DNA of 64,000 nt from Aquimarina intermedia (GCF_008124785.1 NZ_VNHU01000009.1:62001-126000), one strand, 5' to 3'. Numbered from the stretch's first letter, positions 32,767 to 42,593 are shown. The notes: generated by a model not told the origin, from the letters alone. A program made the numbers and translations.

Positions 32767-34191
32767 TTACTCAACAAAGTATTCATCTTTAAAACCTATA
32801 AGATATAGTTTTTGTTTTGCACGGGTAACTGCCGTATATAACCAGCGCAAATAATCCTTAGAAACACCGTCCGGTAAATATGGCTGTTCTATAAATACCT
32901 GGTCCCATTGACCACCCTGTGATTTATGACAGGTAACGGCATAGGAAAATTTAACCTGCAGCCCGTTAAAGAACTTATTATTTTTGACGCCTAGAAACTT
33001 CTTGTATTTTGAACTTTCATTTTCATAATCCTTCAGTACCTCCTGGTACAAACGATTGGATTCTTCGTAGGTAAGCGAAGGTGTTTCGGTTGTCAACGTG
33101 TCCAAAATAAGTACTGTCTCAAACGGTTGCTGATCCGGATAATCCACCATACTCACTTTTACTTCCGCAAAGCGAAAACCATACAACTCTTTGATCGCAA
33201 AGATTTCTAATATTTTAATAATATCTCCGTTGGCAATAAATCCTGCTTCACTTTTAGTATCCAGCCAATAGTAGTTATTCTTAACGACCATCAAGTAATC
33301 TCCAGAAGACAATTCCTCTTCCTGAAACAAAATACGTGTTCTTATTTGCTGATTATACAGATTGGCTCTTTTATTAGAACGCAAAATAATTACAGATTCT
33401 TCATGTCCCGAGTTGGCATACGCATCATTTAGTGCATCCATAATCTCATGACCATCGATCAAACGTACAATATCAGGAAATCCTGCAATTTCAAACTGAA
33501 AAGAATCATAAAATCCATCGTTGAGTGCCTCACGTAATCGCGTAGCATTTATTAAAATACCGCTATCCTCTGCCTGTCTTACTACTTCGTCTAATTCAAT
33601 TTGCGTTACCTCTTTATTAAACCCAAGAGATAAGGTATCCGGATCCAACGCCGGACTCACCTCTAATTTGACCGGGGGTAACTGCGCTGTATCTCCGATA
33701 AATAATATTTTACAATTGTGTCCTGAGTATACATATAGCATTAAATCATCCAACAACGAACCGTTTTCAAACAATTTACTATCAGTAGCTGTGTCCGAAA
33801 TCATCGAAGCTTCATCCACTATAAAGACAGTATTACGACTTTTATTTTGTTTCAGTTGAAAGGCTAATCCCCCACTACCCGTCTTTTTAGGATAGTAAAT
33901 ATTGCGATGAATGGTCTGAGCCTGCCTGCCAGAATAGTTGCTAATCACTTTTGCAGCACGACCTGTAGGCGCTAATAATACCGCATTAAGCTTTGCTTTC
34001 CACAGATTTTTGACCACTGTACCTATTAAGGTTGTTTTTCCGGTTCCGGCATACCCTTTTAACAAAAACAGCGCATCTTTGGTGCCTGTCAGTAAAAAAG
34101 AAGCTAGCTTTTGAAGAACAATATCCTGTTTTAGAGTGGGTTCGAAAGGGAAATCTTTTTTTAATTCTTGATAAAATTCTGTTTCCCGCAT
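32767..34191 (-). CDS. RecD/Dda-like DNA helicase
   Basis: 474 residues from the ATG at 34189-34191; an in-frame TTG 11 codons upstream is less likely. Superfamily 1 helicase with GYAGTGKTT (Walker A), TIHRNIYYP, FIVDEASMIS (Walker B), DTAQLPPV (motif III), and at the end TCHKSQGGQWDQVFIE and YTAVTRAKQKLYLIG (UvrD-like C-terminus). Matches the Dda/RecD2-like single-protein type rather than RecBCD. Probably unwinds DNA at forks or ends during repair. The gene stands alone. Confidence 0.85.
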   Translation of the reverse strand: MRETEFYQELKKDFPFEPTLKQDIVLQKLASFLLTGTKDALFLLKGYAGTGKTTLIGTVVKNLWKAKLNAVLLAPTGRAAKVISNYSGRQAQTIHRNIYYPKKTGSGGLAFQLKQNKSRNTVFIVDEASMISDTATDSKLFENGSLLDDLMLYVYSGHNCKILFIGDTAQLPPVKLEVSPALDPDTLSLGFNKEVTQIELDEVVRQAEDSGILINATRLREALNDGFYDSFQFEIAGFPDIVRLIDGHEIMDALNDAYANSGHEESVIILRSNKRANLYNQQIRTRILFQEEELSSGDYLMVVKNNYYWLDTKSEAGFIANGDIIKILEIFAIKELYGFRFAEVKVSMVDYPDQQPFETVLILDTLTTETPSLTYEESNRLYQEVLKDYENESSKYKKFLGVKNNKFFNGLQVKFSYAVTCHKSQGGQWDQVFIEQPYLPDGVSKDYLRWLYTAVTRAKQKLYLIGFKDEYFVE

Positions 34192-34328
34192 TGAATATTT
34201 ATGAGTGATTGGTTCTTGTTTCAATTAATAAATCAAAGATACTAATGATTTTTTGGCTATAAACTTTTACGATTGAAAAAAAATTGTAGATTTGCGTATA
34301 CACTAATGTTTAAAAGCTATATCATAAA

Positions 34329-34976
34329 ATGAAAATTGTTATTCAATTAGTTCTATGGGTGGTTATCGGATTTTTAGGATACTTGGTATTCAATTCGATT
34401 AATGGTCCTGTAAAGTTCAATAAAATTAAACAGGCGAGATACGCTAAAGCAATTGAAAATCTAAAAGATATTCGAAATGCTGAACTGGCTCATAAAACTG
34501 TTGTTGGTAAGTTCCAGAAAGATCCTGCCAAATTAATCGCTTTTGTAGACACGGCTAAATTTACGTTGACGCAACGTAGAGATTCAAGTTTTATTCGTTA
34601 CAACAAAGTATTACGCATTGATGAGCCAAAAGATACGGTAGTGGTTGATACCCTTGGGTACGCTTCTGTTAGAGATTCATTATTTGGTGGTACAGATCGT
34701 TATAAGAATATGATGGAGGTTCCTGTTGAAGGGGCTGAAGCTAAGTTTGAACTTAACGCTGGTTTTATCAATAAGAATGGTTTGAATATCGCTGTTTTTG
34801 AAGCTAAGGTTTCTAAAGATGTGCTTTTACACGATCAAGACAGAGATCTTGTTCTTCAAGAAAAAGAAGTACGTTCTGCTGATGGTGTTAATGGACCTTA
34901 TTTATCTGTAGGTTCTATGGAAGAAGTTAATACAACCGGTAACTGGCCAAAGACCTATGGCGCAAACGATCAATAA
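34329..34976 (+). CDS. Flavobacterial membrane-anchored protein, unknown
   Basis: 215 residues with an N-terminal membrane helix (IQLVLWVVIGFLGYLVF) and a soluble remainder. It heads a flavobacterial triad with DUF3822 and rsmD and overlaps the DUF3822 gene by 20 bases. A TAGATTTG -7 box is at 34287-34294. No function is known to me. Confidence 0.65.
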   Translation: MKIVIQLVLWVVIGFLGYLVFNSINGPVKFNKIKQARYAKAIENLKDIRNAELAHKTVVGKFQKDPAKLIAFVDTAKFTLTQRRDSSFIRYNKVLRIDEPKDTVVVDTLGYASVRDSLFGGTDRYKNMMEVPVEGAEAKFELNAGFINKNGLNIAVFEAKVSKDVLLHDQDRDLVLQEKEVRSADGVNGPYLSVGSMEEVNTTGNWPKTYGANDQ

Positions 34977-35775
34977 GATAACAGACGATACAGTCTATAC
35001 ATTGTCCATTCAGGTTAGCCTGAATGGACTTTCTTTTTGTTGCAAAAACAGCGATAACGAGGTTTTAACTCTGGTGTCAAAAAGCTTTGACATGCAACTT
35101 TCTCCAGAACTGGTGTTAGACAAAATCAAGGGATATTTTGAGGAGTTAGAGGAATTGCAGGCAGATTTTAAGACCATTGAAGTAATTTATCAAAATGATC
35201 TTTACACACTGGTTCCCGCTCCTTTATTTGATGAAGGTATGCTTAAGGAGTATTTAAGTACCAATATAAAGGTATTGGATACTGATTTTATCGCTTTTGA
35301 TGAACTGCCACAACGTGATATGGTAATTGTATATGTGCCTTATGCTAATATCAATAATTATTTTTTTGAGAACTTTGGTAGTTTTACCTATAAGCACTCC
35401 ACCACTATTTTGGTTGATACCTTATCTGGTTATGAAAAGCATGCGACAACGCAACGTATCTATGTTAATATCCATACGGTATCCTTTGATTGTATAGCTT
35501 TTGAAAAAGGAAAGCTGCTATTATGTAATACCTTTAGCTGCGAGTCAAAAGAGGATTTTTTGTATTATCTTATGTTTGTTGTAGAGCAACTCAGTTTTAA
35601 TCCGGAAGTTTTTGAATTAATCTTTTTGGGCACTATTACCGAAGACGACCCATATTATTTAATAGCTTATCAATACATCCGTCATTTGAGCGTAGGTACT
35701 CCTGATAATAAGGCTAAAATTCTAAATACTACTGATAGTACTACACATCGTTATTTCACTTTATTAAATTATTAG
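34957..35775 (+). CDS. DUF3822 family protein
   Basis: 272 residues matching the DUF3822 family of Bacteroidota: an N-terminal domain (SIQVSLNGLSFCCKNSDNE) and a second half with TTILVDTLSG and RIYVNIHTVSFDCIAFEKG. The fold is thought to resemble actin/hexokinase-like ATPases without an established role. It is almost always next to rsmD, as here, with only 3 bases between them. Confidence 0.75.
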   Translation: MAQTINKITDDTVYTLSIQVSLNGLSFCCKNSDNEVLTLVSKSFDMQLSPELVLDKIKGYFEELEELQADFKTIEVIYQNDLYTLVPAPLFDEGMLKEYLSTNIKVLDTDFIAFDELPQRDMVIVYVPYANINNYFFENFGSFTYKHSTTILVDTLSGYEKHATTQRIYVNIHTVSFDCIAFEKGKLLLCNTFSCESKEDFLYYLMFVVEQLSFNPEVFELIFLGTITEDDPYYLIAYQYIRHLSVGTPDNKAKILNTTDSTTHRYFTLLNY

Positions 35776-35778
35776 TTT

Positions 35779-36315
35779 ATGCGTATTATCTCGGGAATGT
35801 ATAAAGGAAGACGTTTACAAGCACCAAAAAAGTTGCCAGTACGTCCTACGACAGATATGTCAAAAGAAGCCTTGTTTAATATTATCAATAATACCTATAC
35901 ATTTTCTCAACTCACCGTATTGGACTTATTTGCCGGTACCGGTAACATAAGTTATGAGTTTGGTTCTCGCGGAACCAAGCAAATCACGGCTGTAGATGCA
36001 CATTATGGTTGCGTAGGCTATATAAAAAAAACTGCCGAAGAACTGGAATTACCAATCCAAACCATAAAAAGTGATGTCTATGCGTATCTGGAAAAAGTGA
36101 AGCAACAAGCGGATTTAATTTTTGCAGATCCACCTTATGATTTTGCTACGGAGCAATTTATCAAAATTGCCGAATTGGTTTTTCAAAATGAGTTGTTACT
36201 CGATGATGGCGTATTAATTATCGAACACTCTAAGCATACAGATCTAAGTGCTTCTCCGCATTTTAGCCACGCCCGCAAATATGGAGGTTCTGTGTTTAGC
36301 TTTTTTGAAAAATAG
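35779..36315 (+). CDS. rsmD: 16S rRNA (guanine-N2) methyltransferase RsmD
   Basis: 178 residues. SAM-binding motif LDLFAGTGNISYE (near 49-61), catalytic FADPPYDF (near 115), and N-terminal GMYKGRRLQAP with RPTTDMSKEALFN typical of RsmD. It methylates G966 of 16S rRNA on the small ribosomal subunit. Normal length, intact. Confidence 0.93.
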   Translation: MRIISGMYKGRRLQAPKKLPVRPTTDMSKEALFNIINNTYTFSQLTVLDLFAGTGNISYEFGSRGTKQITAVDAHYGCVGYIKKTAEELELPIQTIKSDVYAYLEKVKQQADLIFADPPYDFATEQFIKIAELVFQNELLLDDGVLIIEHSKHTDLSASPHFSHARKYGGSVFSFFEK

Positions 36316-36383
36316 GGTTTTAGGGAGTTGTTTTAAAAGGAAACCTATTTTAGATAGTATTTATTCTTTATTTGGGTTTATAA

Positions 36384-36473
36384 GTCTTTGCTATAGCATT
36401 GAATTATCTAGTAGGTAATACAGATTTAGAACTTGATGTAGAACGCATAAAACATATTGAGACTAATGTTTAA
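36384..36473 (+). pseudogene. C-terminal remnant of an XRE-type regulator
   Basis: The frame opens after a TAA at 36381-36383 and ends at the TAA at 36471-36473. The fragment reads ALNYLVGNTDLELDVERIKH, very like the C-terminus of XRE-family helix-turn-helix regulators (..LDYLVG.TD.ELD...). No start codon or DNA-binding half is present. It marks a lost regulatory gene in the spacer between rsmD and the lipoprotein gene; the rest of this 260-base spacer shows nothing else. Confidence 0.4.
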
Positions 36474-36578
36474 AATTAAGAAAAGAATACTATATGTAAT
36501 TATAGTTGCATTTCTCTTTGAATTCAATGCTGAAAAAGTATACTTTTAAAATTCTTCTCTAATCTCGAAATATTTTTC

Positions 36579-37109
36579 ATGTCAAGCAAAATAATATCAT
36601 CAATCATATTCTTAGCTACAAACTGTTTTTTCTTTGGTTGTGGAGAAAAACCTATATCCACAATTATTCAAATGAGTAAGGAGGAAGTTTTAAATATTTT
36701 CCCCGAAAATTTTGAAGTAAAACACAATGGAGAAAGGATGGAAGGGTATGTTTATATAAACGATACTTTAAAACTACAATATTCTACTAGTATAATGTCA
36801 ATGATGTCCAGTAGAGATGAAATAGATAACTTATATATTGGTAATAAAAAGATAGATACTATTCAAAATAGAATTTTACGAGTATTTAAAGAAAAGAAAA
36901 TAGGGAAAGATAAGTATAATATATCTTTTCAGATGATAGATCTAAGATCAAAAGATATTCCCACTATTTTTGGTAATCCAAGCAATCCTAAAATCTTGTA
37001 CACCGTTTTAGATCTTTATACAAATATCAAACATCCTCTTTCTAAAAACGAAAAAGATGCTTTAATTCAAAGTATCTTCCACGATTCCATTTTAAAGTTA
37101 GAAAAGTAA
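36579..37109 (+). CDS. Lipoprotein of unknown function
   Basis: 176 residues with a lipoprotein signal ending FFFGC (Cys20 or so). The mature part is a small mixed domain (MSKEEVLNIFPENFEVKHNG). No recognised family. It is followed by the repeat-bearing spacer. Confidence 0.55.
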   Translation: MSSKIISSIIFLATNCFFFGCGEKPISTIIQMSKEEVLNIFPENFEVKHNGERMEGYVYINDTLKLQYSTSIMSMMSSRDEIDNLYIGNKKIDTIQNRILRVFKEKKIGKDKYNISFQMIDLRSKDIPTIFGNPSNPKILYTVLDLYTNIKHPLSKNEKDALIQSIFHDSILKLEK

Positions 37110-37124
37110 ATTTTCCCCCTGTAT

Positions 37125-37307
37125 CTAGTCTGTGACTAGTAATATATTAATCAACTTCTCCAAATATAAATAAAAAAACGATATCATAGCCATTACTTAC
37201 TATCACAGATACTACTTGTGGACTGCAAATCTCTACCTTCATTAGTCACAGATTAGCGTGAGTAGATCTTGATATTATTGACAGCACTCGTTACAAACGA
37301 GCGACAG
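37125..37307. repeat. Intergenic repeat D, copy 1
   Basis: A 183-base sequence that recurs at 37726-37907 with scattered mismatches. It starts with the palindrome CTAGTCTGTGACTAG and ends with a hairpin (CTCGTT-aca-AACGAG near 37287-37302). The core from 37220 to 37254 (GACTGCAAATCTCTACCTTC...) is identical in both copies. It contains no credible gene. Confidence 0.75.
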
Positions 37308-37725
37308 CGGATTTTATTCTGCTACAATTGTAAACCAATTACAGAACTATAAGTTACTTGTCAACCTATACTAGGATCAAGTTCGTAATCTATAAACTTT
37401 TTTTAAAGCGAATGATACTATTGACCCCTCTTGGCAAGGGGGGTACCCCCTATCACCTACCCCCTTGACCCCTCACCGAAGTGGTTCGATGAATGCTTTT
37501 AATAGCTATCACCCCTCTACCAAGGGGCTCTTTGCCCTAAACGCAAGGGTCTATGGGGTAGATTATGGCCTTAAAGCCCACTTGATGACCCTTTTTTGGG
37601 TTCGTACCAGGGGTTATAGGCCTTAGTATGAGGCATCTAAGTACTTAAAACAGGGATCGAGATAGTTTGACGACACCTGTAAGGGTATTACAGAGCAGCA
37701 TTCAATACAAAAAAAGCTGCTGCAG
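37308..37725. other. Non-coding spacer between the two D repeats
   Basis: Contains several C-rich blocks (CCCCTTGACCCC, ACCAAGGGG, GGGGTACCCCC) unlike the surrounding A/T-rich DNA, but no open frame, promoter or inverted-repeat ends of an insertion element. Probably decayed mobile DNA. Confidence 0.4.
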
Positions 37726-37907
37726 CTAGTCTGCGACTAGTGGTTTCATTACTCAACTTCACCAAACTTAAATAAAAATGATACAATAGTCATTAGTTAC
37801 AATCACATATACTAGTCGTGGACTGCAAATCTCTACCTTCATTAGTCACAGATTAACGAAAGCAGATCCTGATATTGTTGACAGCACTCGTTACAAACGA
37901 GCGCCAG
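37726..37907. repeat. Intergenic repeat D, copy 2
   Basis: Second copy of the repeat at 37125-37307, same orientation, 601 bases apart. The same CTCGTT-aca-AACGAG hairpin is at its right end. A related hairpin (CTCGTTTGCAACGAG) also appears near 57937, outside this locus. Confidence 0.75.
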
Positions 37908-38075
37908 TTAGGACGTTTGTTGCGCATACCATACAATTATTGCGTTCAACCCGTATCCATTAGTTCCTCGTTTTTAGTATCTTGTAATTCAGTTATTTAA
38001 AGTTAAACTTTGGAGCATATTTACTTCAAGCATGGTTGAACTCTATCTATATGTAATCTCTTAAATCTTAATACT

Positions 38076-38279
38076 ATGTTTAAAATCACAAAAATTGAAG
38101 GCGTTAAAAAAATTGAAAAACAAGATCAAAAAACGATCATAGGTGGTCGCGGACCTACACCCCGACCGAGTTGTTATCCTAGTAGTGATCCGGAGTGCTG
38201 TGGCACTGCCTCATGGCAATGTGGCGTTGGACCTCATAGTGGAGGATTATATAGAAATGGTTATTGCTATTGTTTTTAA
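38076..38279 (+). CDS. Double-glycine-leader, six-cysteine peptide precursor
   Basis: 67 residues. Residues 1-24 form a charged leader ending in TIIGG, the double-glycine cleavage site used by C39-type peptidase transporters. The predicted mature peptide (25-67) has six cysteines (33, 41, 42, 49, 64, 66), plus aromatic and glycine-rich stretches, resembling a small bacteriocin or disulfide-rich secreted peptide. No transporter or modifying enzyme is visible within the window. A strong terminator follows 18 bases later, so it is a single-gene unit. A weak TTG...TAAACTTTG promoter lies about 60-90 bases upstream. Confidence 0.6.
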   Translation: MFKITKIEGVKKIEKQDQKTIIGGRGPTPRPSCYPSSDPECCGTASWQCGVGPHSGGLYRNGYCYCF

Positions 38280-38296
38280 ATTAGCCGAATGAACAA

Positions 38297-38333
38297 AAAA
38301 TCCCTCACAGGTCTACTCTGGAGGGATTTTTCA
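38297..38333 (+). terminator. Rho-independent terminator after the peptide gene
   Basis: AAAATCCCTC (38297-38306) pairs with GAGGGATTTT (38321-38330), followed by T. The 10-bp stem is perfect. Between it and the next gene at 38641 I see about 300 bases of A/T-rich DNA with no gene. Confidence 0.8.
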
Positions 38334-38640
38334 TTTTAAATTTTAATTGCTTTTAGAAATTATAAAGATCGTCAAGAATTACATTGGACTTATTAAACAA
38401 ACCACATTGAGTCCTCATGATACTTAACTTGATCAGTCAACTTAATCATCTTATTATGAAATATTTAACGTATTGAATTAAGTTTTTATACGTATATTCA
38501 TAATCGTAAATAGTATAGATGAACAGCTTACAATTTCGATATCTATATTTTACAATCACTTCCCAATCGCTATAGAACTTTGGTTACAATAAGCATGGAT
38601 ATTCATAGGAATGAATTTCCTGATTGTATCGTATAACCAG

Positions 38641-39078
38641 ATGAATTCTAACACTTCAAATGTCATACTACTCTTTATCATCTTTCCAATGTTTTTTTAT
38701 GGTTGTAAAACTTCCGAAAAACAATCTTCTGAAACCACATCAGTCTTACCCATAGCTACAATGAATTTTCAGGACACCATCACCACAATCAAATTAAACA
38801 CTGATAAAACGATGAAATTAGTTGTAAAAGAAGTGCGTAAGCAAGGTGATCCAGCAGCACATTTCGCATACAGCGTTTTCAATACTACGGATCAAACGCT
38901 GCTAAAACAAGGAACTTTTAGAGGAGAACTTGTGACTTGGAATGACAAAAACTCTCTCAAATTGATTCCTTATGTGGGAATAGAACAAAAACCTTCTTCT
39001 GAAAATCCTGAAGATTATATAAAGTCTAAAAATAAAAATCAAACAGATATAATAATTGTTAAACTGGATACTTTATGA
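38641..39078 (+). CDS. Lipoprotein of unknown function
   Basis: 145 residues from the ATG at 38641; a start 10 codons earlier also fits but the lipoprotein signal favours this one (VILLFIIFPMFFYGC). The mature part is a small beta domain (MKLVVKEVRKQGDPAAHF). The stop overlaps the ATG of the large secreted protein (ATGA), so the two are probably made together and could interact. Confidence 0.55.
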   Translation: MNSNTSNVILLFIIFPMFFYGCKTSEKQSSETTSVLPIATMNFQDTITTIKLNTDKTMKLVVKEVRKQGDPAAHFAYSVFNTTDQTLLKQGTFRGELVTWNDKNSLKLIPYVGIEQKPSSENPEDYIKSKNKNQTDIIIVKLDTL

Positions 39079-42000
39079 CACGCAAATTTTACTTTCTCAG
39101 GCTTATTACTATTTTTTCCTTCGTTGCACTTTTTTCGTGCAATCAATCAGAACAGCAGGAAATAACTTCTCCGGAATCGATTAAGGTTCTTGAACAAAAG
39201 AAAAAAAAGAAAGACCACAATTCGATAAAAGGAATTGAAATTATAGCCGAATATCAGGCTAATTTAATGAAACCGATAGATGCCGTCGAGTCTACTTATA
39301 AGGACGGTTACTTAATGACCGAACATCAAAAAGCTTTGAAAAAAGCTGCAAATAATACGTTGAGAAGTTCGGTGTCTAATGTCACATGGAAAGAACGAGG
39401 TCCAGTGAACGTCCCCGGTCGAATACGACGCGTGGTTGCTGCTCCCAACAATAGCGACAGATGGTATATAGGTACTGTTGGCGGCGGTATTTGGGTAACA
39501 GATGATGCCGGAAATACATTCAAAAATCTTACTGATTATAAAATTCCTAGTTTGTCAACATCTACAATTGCCATTAGTCAGGTATGTCCGGAAACTGTCT
39601 ATGTGGGTACAGGAGAACCTTTTGGTAATCTGGATGCTGTTGGCGGAATTGGATTATTAAAATCCAATGATGCCGGTAACTCATGGAACTACCTTAACAA
39701 TACTAAAGATTTTGGAGGAATCGGTCGACTCGCTGTGAATCCTCAAAACTGTAACAATCTGATCGTAGCTAGTAATAATGGTGTGTATGTGACTCAAGAT
39801 GGTGGCCTAACTTTTAATCAAACATATAATGGAGGGAATGTACAGGATCTAAATTATGCTCCGGGAAATTTTAATATACAGTATGCAGGAGTTAATGGTG
39901 TGGGAGTGATCAAAAGTATGGACGGAGGTTTAAGCTGGAGTCTTGTGTTTGACAAAGCGAACTACAATACAAACCATCAACGTTTCGAATTAGATATATC
40001 ACCAGTGGATCCCAATATTGTATATCTTTCAGTATATACTCCTAGAGGAGCGGCTACAGTGGCCGTAAACACCGATTTTTATGTTTCTCAAGATGCCGGG
40101 AACAGTTTTCAGCTTTTAGGATTTAATGGAAATCCTGCCGCTGCCAATCTGATAACCGGTCAAGGTTGGTACGATAATATTATTACAGCACATCCCTTTG
40201 ATAAGAATATCTTTTATGCCGGCGGAGTCGTTATGTATAAGGTAACCATTACCGGAAGTCCTAAAAGGGGTGGCGCCTTTACCTTTGAGCCTATAGCCGC
40301 AGGTTACAATAACGAACGTAATGATTATGTACATGTGGATCAACATAGTCTATTTTTTCAGATAGATGAGGCTGAAAAAAAATTCAGGCTTATCTTAGGA
40401 AATGACGGTGGGGTATATTCAACTGATTACTTAAGCGATCCTGGCACTACTGAAGGAGACTGGTCACAGGCAGCATTTGGTCTAAATAACACTCAATTTT
40501 ACGGAGCTGATAAACGTAATGGAGCGGACGATTATATTGCCGGAGCACAGGACAACGGAACGTGGATATCTTTTACGGGTGGAACGGCAGATGAAGCCAC
40601 CTCATACCTGAGAGCAATTGGCGGAGATGGTTTCGAAAGTCTTTGGAATTATAATGATCCCAATAAATTCATAGGTGGATCACAATATAATGGTTATGTG
40701 AGATATGTGAACGGAAGAGGGTTCAATGCGAGACATCCGGAATCAGGTGCAGGCACTTCGCCATTTTATACAAAAATAGTAAGCTCTGCTAACAATCCTG
40801 ATGTGTTATTTAGTGTGTCAATTAGCGGAATATGGAGATCTACTGATTTTGCTGAAACTTGGAATCTTACAGCAATACCCTCAGCGTATAATCCGGGATC
40901 TAATGCCACCAGTGCATTAGATGCATCTGTATCTGTTTCGAATCCTGATATTGTTTGGACTGGTAGCGCCATGACTGAAAGCGGAAGCTTTGCTTTACAT
41001 GTATCAAAAGATAACGGGAGTACTTTCGAAAAAACAAACACTTTCGTAGATCCAAGACCGGATCGATCTCATAATTATTTTATGGCAGGATTAGAAACCT
41101 CTCCTACCAATGAAAATAGAGCCTATGCCCTATTTGGTGGTCAGGGAGCTGCAAAGGTTCTTAAAACTGAAGATTTAGGCCAGACATGGGAAGATATTTC
41201 AGGTTTTTCATTGGGTGAAGATAGAGGCTTCCCGGATGTTTCTATTCATAGTATGATAGAAATGCCGTATGATGAAAATGTGATTTGGGTAGGAACCGAT
41301 ATTGGTATTTTTGAAACCAGTGACGGAGGTTTGAACTGGTCACTTCTAACAGGCATACCGGCAGTATCTATTTGGCAAATGAAAATAGTAAATGACCAAG
41401 TCGTCTTAGCCACTCATGGTCGGGGTGTTTGGTCTGCTAAAATTTCGCAGCTCTCAGGATACGAACCACCCACCTACTTTGCCCCTCCTGTAATTGTTAC
41501 CGCTAAGCAAGAAGCTATAGAAAACATGAATATCTTTGCAAAATATCGACAGGTTAATGCCGATGTTACTGCTGTAAAGGTGTATCTAGATGGTGAGGAG
41601 GTTGCCGAAATTACAGAAAACACAGAACAGGGAGCTGAAGGAAGTTATGTCTTTGAGAACCTGAGTGAAGGCTTGCACACTATAGGTTTTCAAGCGATTG
41701 GTTCAGACGAAATGAGTTCCATAATATCATCTGCTGATGTAGACGTAGTCGCCTTTGCGTCTCCCGCAGAAGAAGTAGTCATCAACACTTTCACTCCGGA
41801 CGACGTATACACATTTAATAATGAATTTGTAATAAATACGGTCGGCAGTACTGTAAGTCAAGATGTACTTAATAATGCAGATCATAATTATCAGGACAGC
41901 AGACAATATAGAACTATTTTAAAACGACCTATTACGGTTACTGCCAGTTCTGCTAATTTTAGATATGAAGATGTTGCTCTAACCGAATTCAACCCAAATC

Positions 42001-42563
42001 CGGGTGCATTTTATGACTATGTGACTATTGAGGCTACCAAAGATTTAGAAACCTGGGTGGAACTGGATAAATATGATGCAGAACGCTTTCCTGAATGGAC
42101 AGAAGTTTATGAATCCAGTCCGACACCTTCTATTAACGATGACTTATTTAAAGAACAAACATTTAATTTATTGGATTATTTTGCTGTAGACGATGTAATT
42201 GCTATCCGATTTAGATTGGTTTCTGATCCCTTATTTAATTCCTTCGGATGGGCGATTCGTTCTATAAATGCAGAGAATGAACCAGAGATTGTAGCTGAAG
42301 AAGTACCGGACTTCAAGAACGCAGAAGTTGTGGTATATCCCACCATCTCAAGAGGAGAGATTTTTATACGTTCCAATCAGACTATGAAGAATAGTATGGT
42401 AGAAATTTTTAATCTTGGCGGAATCAGTATGTTTTCTCAAAATATCTCATTATATGATTCATCTGAAGTACAACTACCATTAGGCAACCTAAATCGTGGT
42501 ATGTATTTAATAAAAATAACTTCAGGTACGTACACGAGTACCAAGCGTATTATTTTAATGTAG
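39075..42563 (+). CDS. Large secreted BNR/sortilin-like beta-propeller with T9SS end
   Basis: 1,162 residues. The N-terminus carries a lipoprotein-type signal (ITIFSFVALFSCNQ). Residues about 110-800 hold repeated Asp-box units (SNDAGNSW, TQDGGLTF, SKDNGSTF, TSDGGLNW) typical of BNR/VPS10-like propellers. A beta-sandwich region follows, then a C-terminal sorting domain near 1,080-1,162 (VVYPTISRGEIFI ... GMYLIKITSG) of the type IX secretion system. Signal and sorting domain would place it on the cell surface or outside. The combination of lipobox and T9SS domain is unusual. Confidence 0.75.
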   Translation: MTRKFYFLRLITIFSFVALFSCNQSEQQEITSPESIKVLEQKKKKKDHNSIKGIEIIAEYQANLMKPIDAVESTYKDGYLMTEHQKALKKAANNTLRSSVSNVTWKERGPVNVPGRIRRVVAAPNNSDRWYIGTVGGGIWVTDDAGNTFKNLTDYKIPSLSTSTIAISQVCPETVYVGTGEPFGNLDAVGGIGLLKSNDAGNSWNYLNNTKDFGGIGRLAVNPQNCNNLIVASNNGVYVTQDGGLTFNQTYNGGNVQDLNYAPGNFNIQYAGVNGVGVIKSMDGGLSWSLVFDKANYNTNHQRFELDISPVDPNIVYLSVYTPRGAATVAVNTDFYVSQDAGNSFQLLGFNGNPAAANLITGQGWYDNIITAHPFDKNIFYAGGVVMYKVTITGSPKRGGAFTFEPIAAGYNNERNDYVHVDQHSLFFQIDEAEKKFRLILGNDGGVYSTDYLSDPGTTEGDWSQAAFGLNNTQFYGADKRNGADDYIAGAQDNGTWISFTGGTADEATSYLRAIGGDGFESLWNYNDPNKFIGGSQYNGYVRYVNGRGFNARHPESGAGTSPFYTKIVSSANNPDVLFSVSISGIWRSTDFAETWNLTAIPSAYNPGSNATSALDASVSVSNPDIVWTGSAMTESGSFALHVSKDNGSTFEKTNTFVDPRPDRSHNYFMAGLETSPTNENRAYALFGGQGAAKVLKTEDLGQTWEDISGFSLGEDRGFPDVSIHSMIEMPYDENVIWVGTDIGIFETSDGGLNWSLLTGIPAVSIWQMKIVNDQVVLATHGRGVWSAKISQLSGYEPPTYFAPPVIVTAKQEAIENMNIFAKYRQVNADVTAVKVYLDGEEVAEITENTEQGAEGSYVFENLSEGLHTIGFQAIGSDEMSSIISSADVDVVAFASPAEEVVINTFTPDDVYTFNNEFVINTVGSTVSQDVLNNADHNYQDSRQYRTILKRPITVTASSANFRYEDVALTEFNPNPGAFYDYVTIEATKDLETWVELDKYDAERFPEWTEVYESSPTPSINDDLFKEQTFNLLDYFAVDDVIAIRFRLVSDPLFNSFGWAIRSINAENEPEIVAEEVPDFKNAEVVVYPTISRGEIFIRSNQTMKNSMVEIFNLGGISMFSQNISLYDSSEVQLPLGNLNRGMYLIKITSGTYTSTKRIILM

Positions 42564-42593
42564 GATTATAAGTTTTAAAATTAATAGAAATTG

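Noticed and set aside
37420..37560. Insertion sequence between the two D repeats
   Set aside because: C-rich blocks stand out, but there are no transposase codons and no matched terminal inverted repeats.
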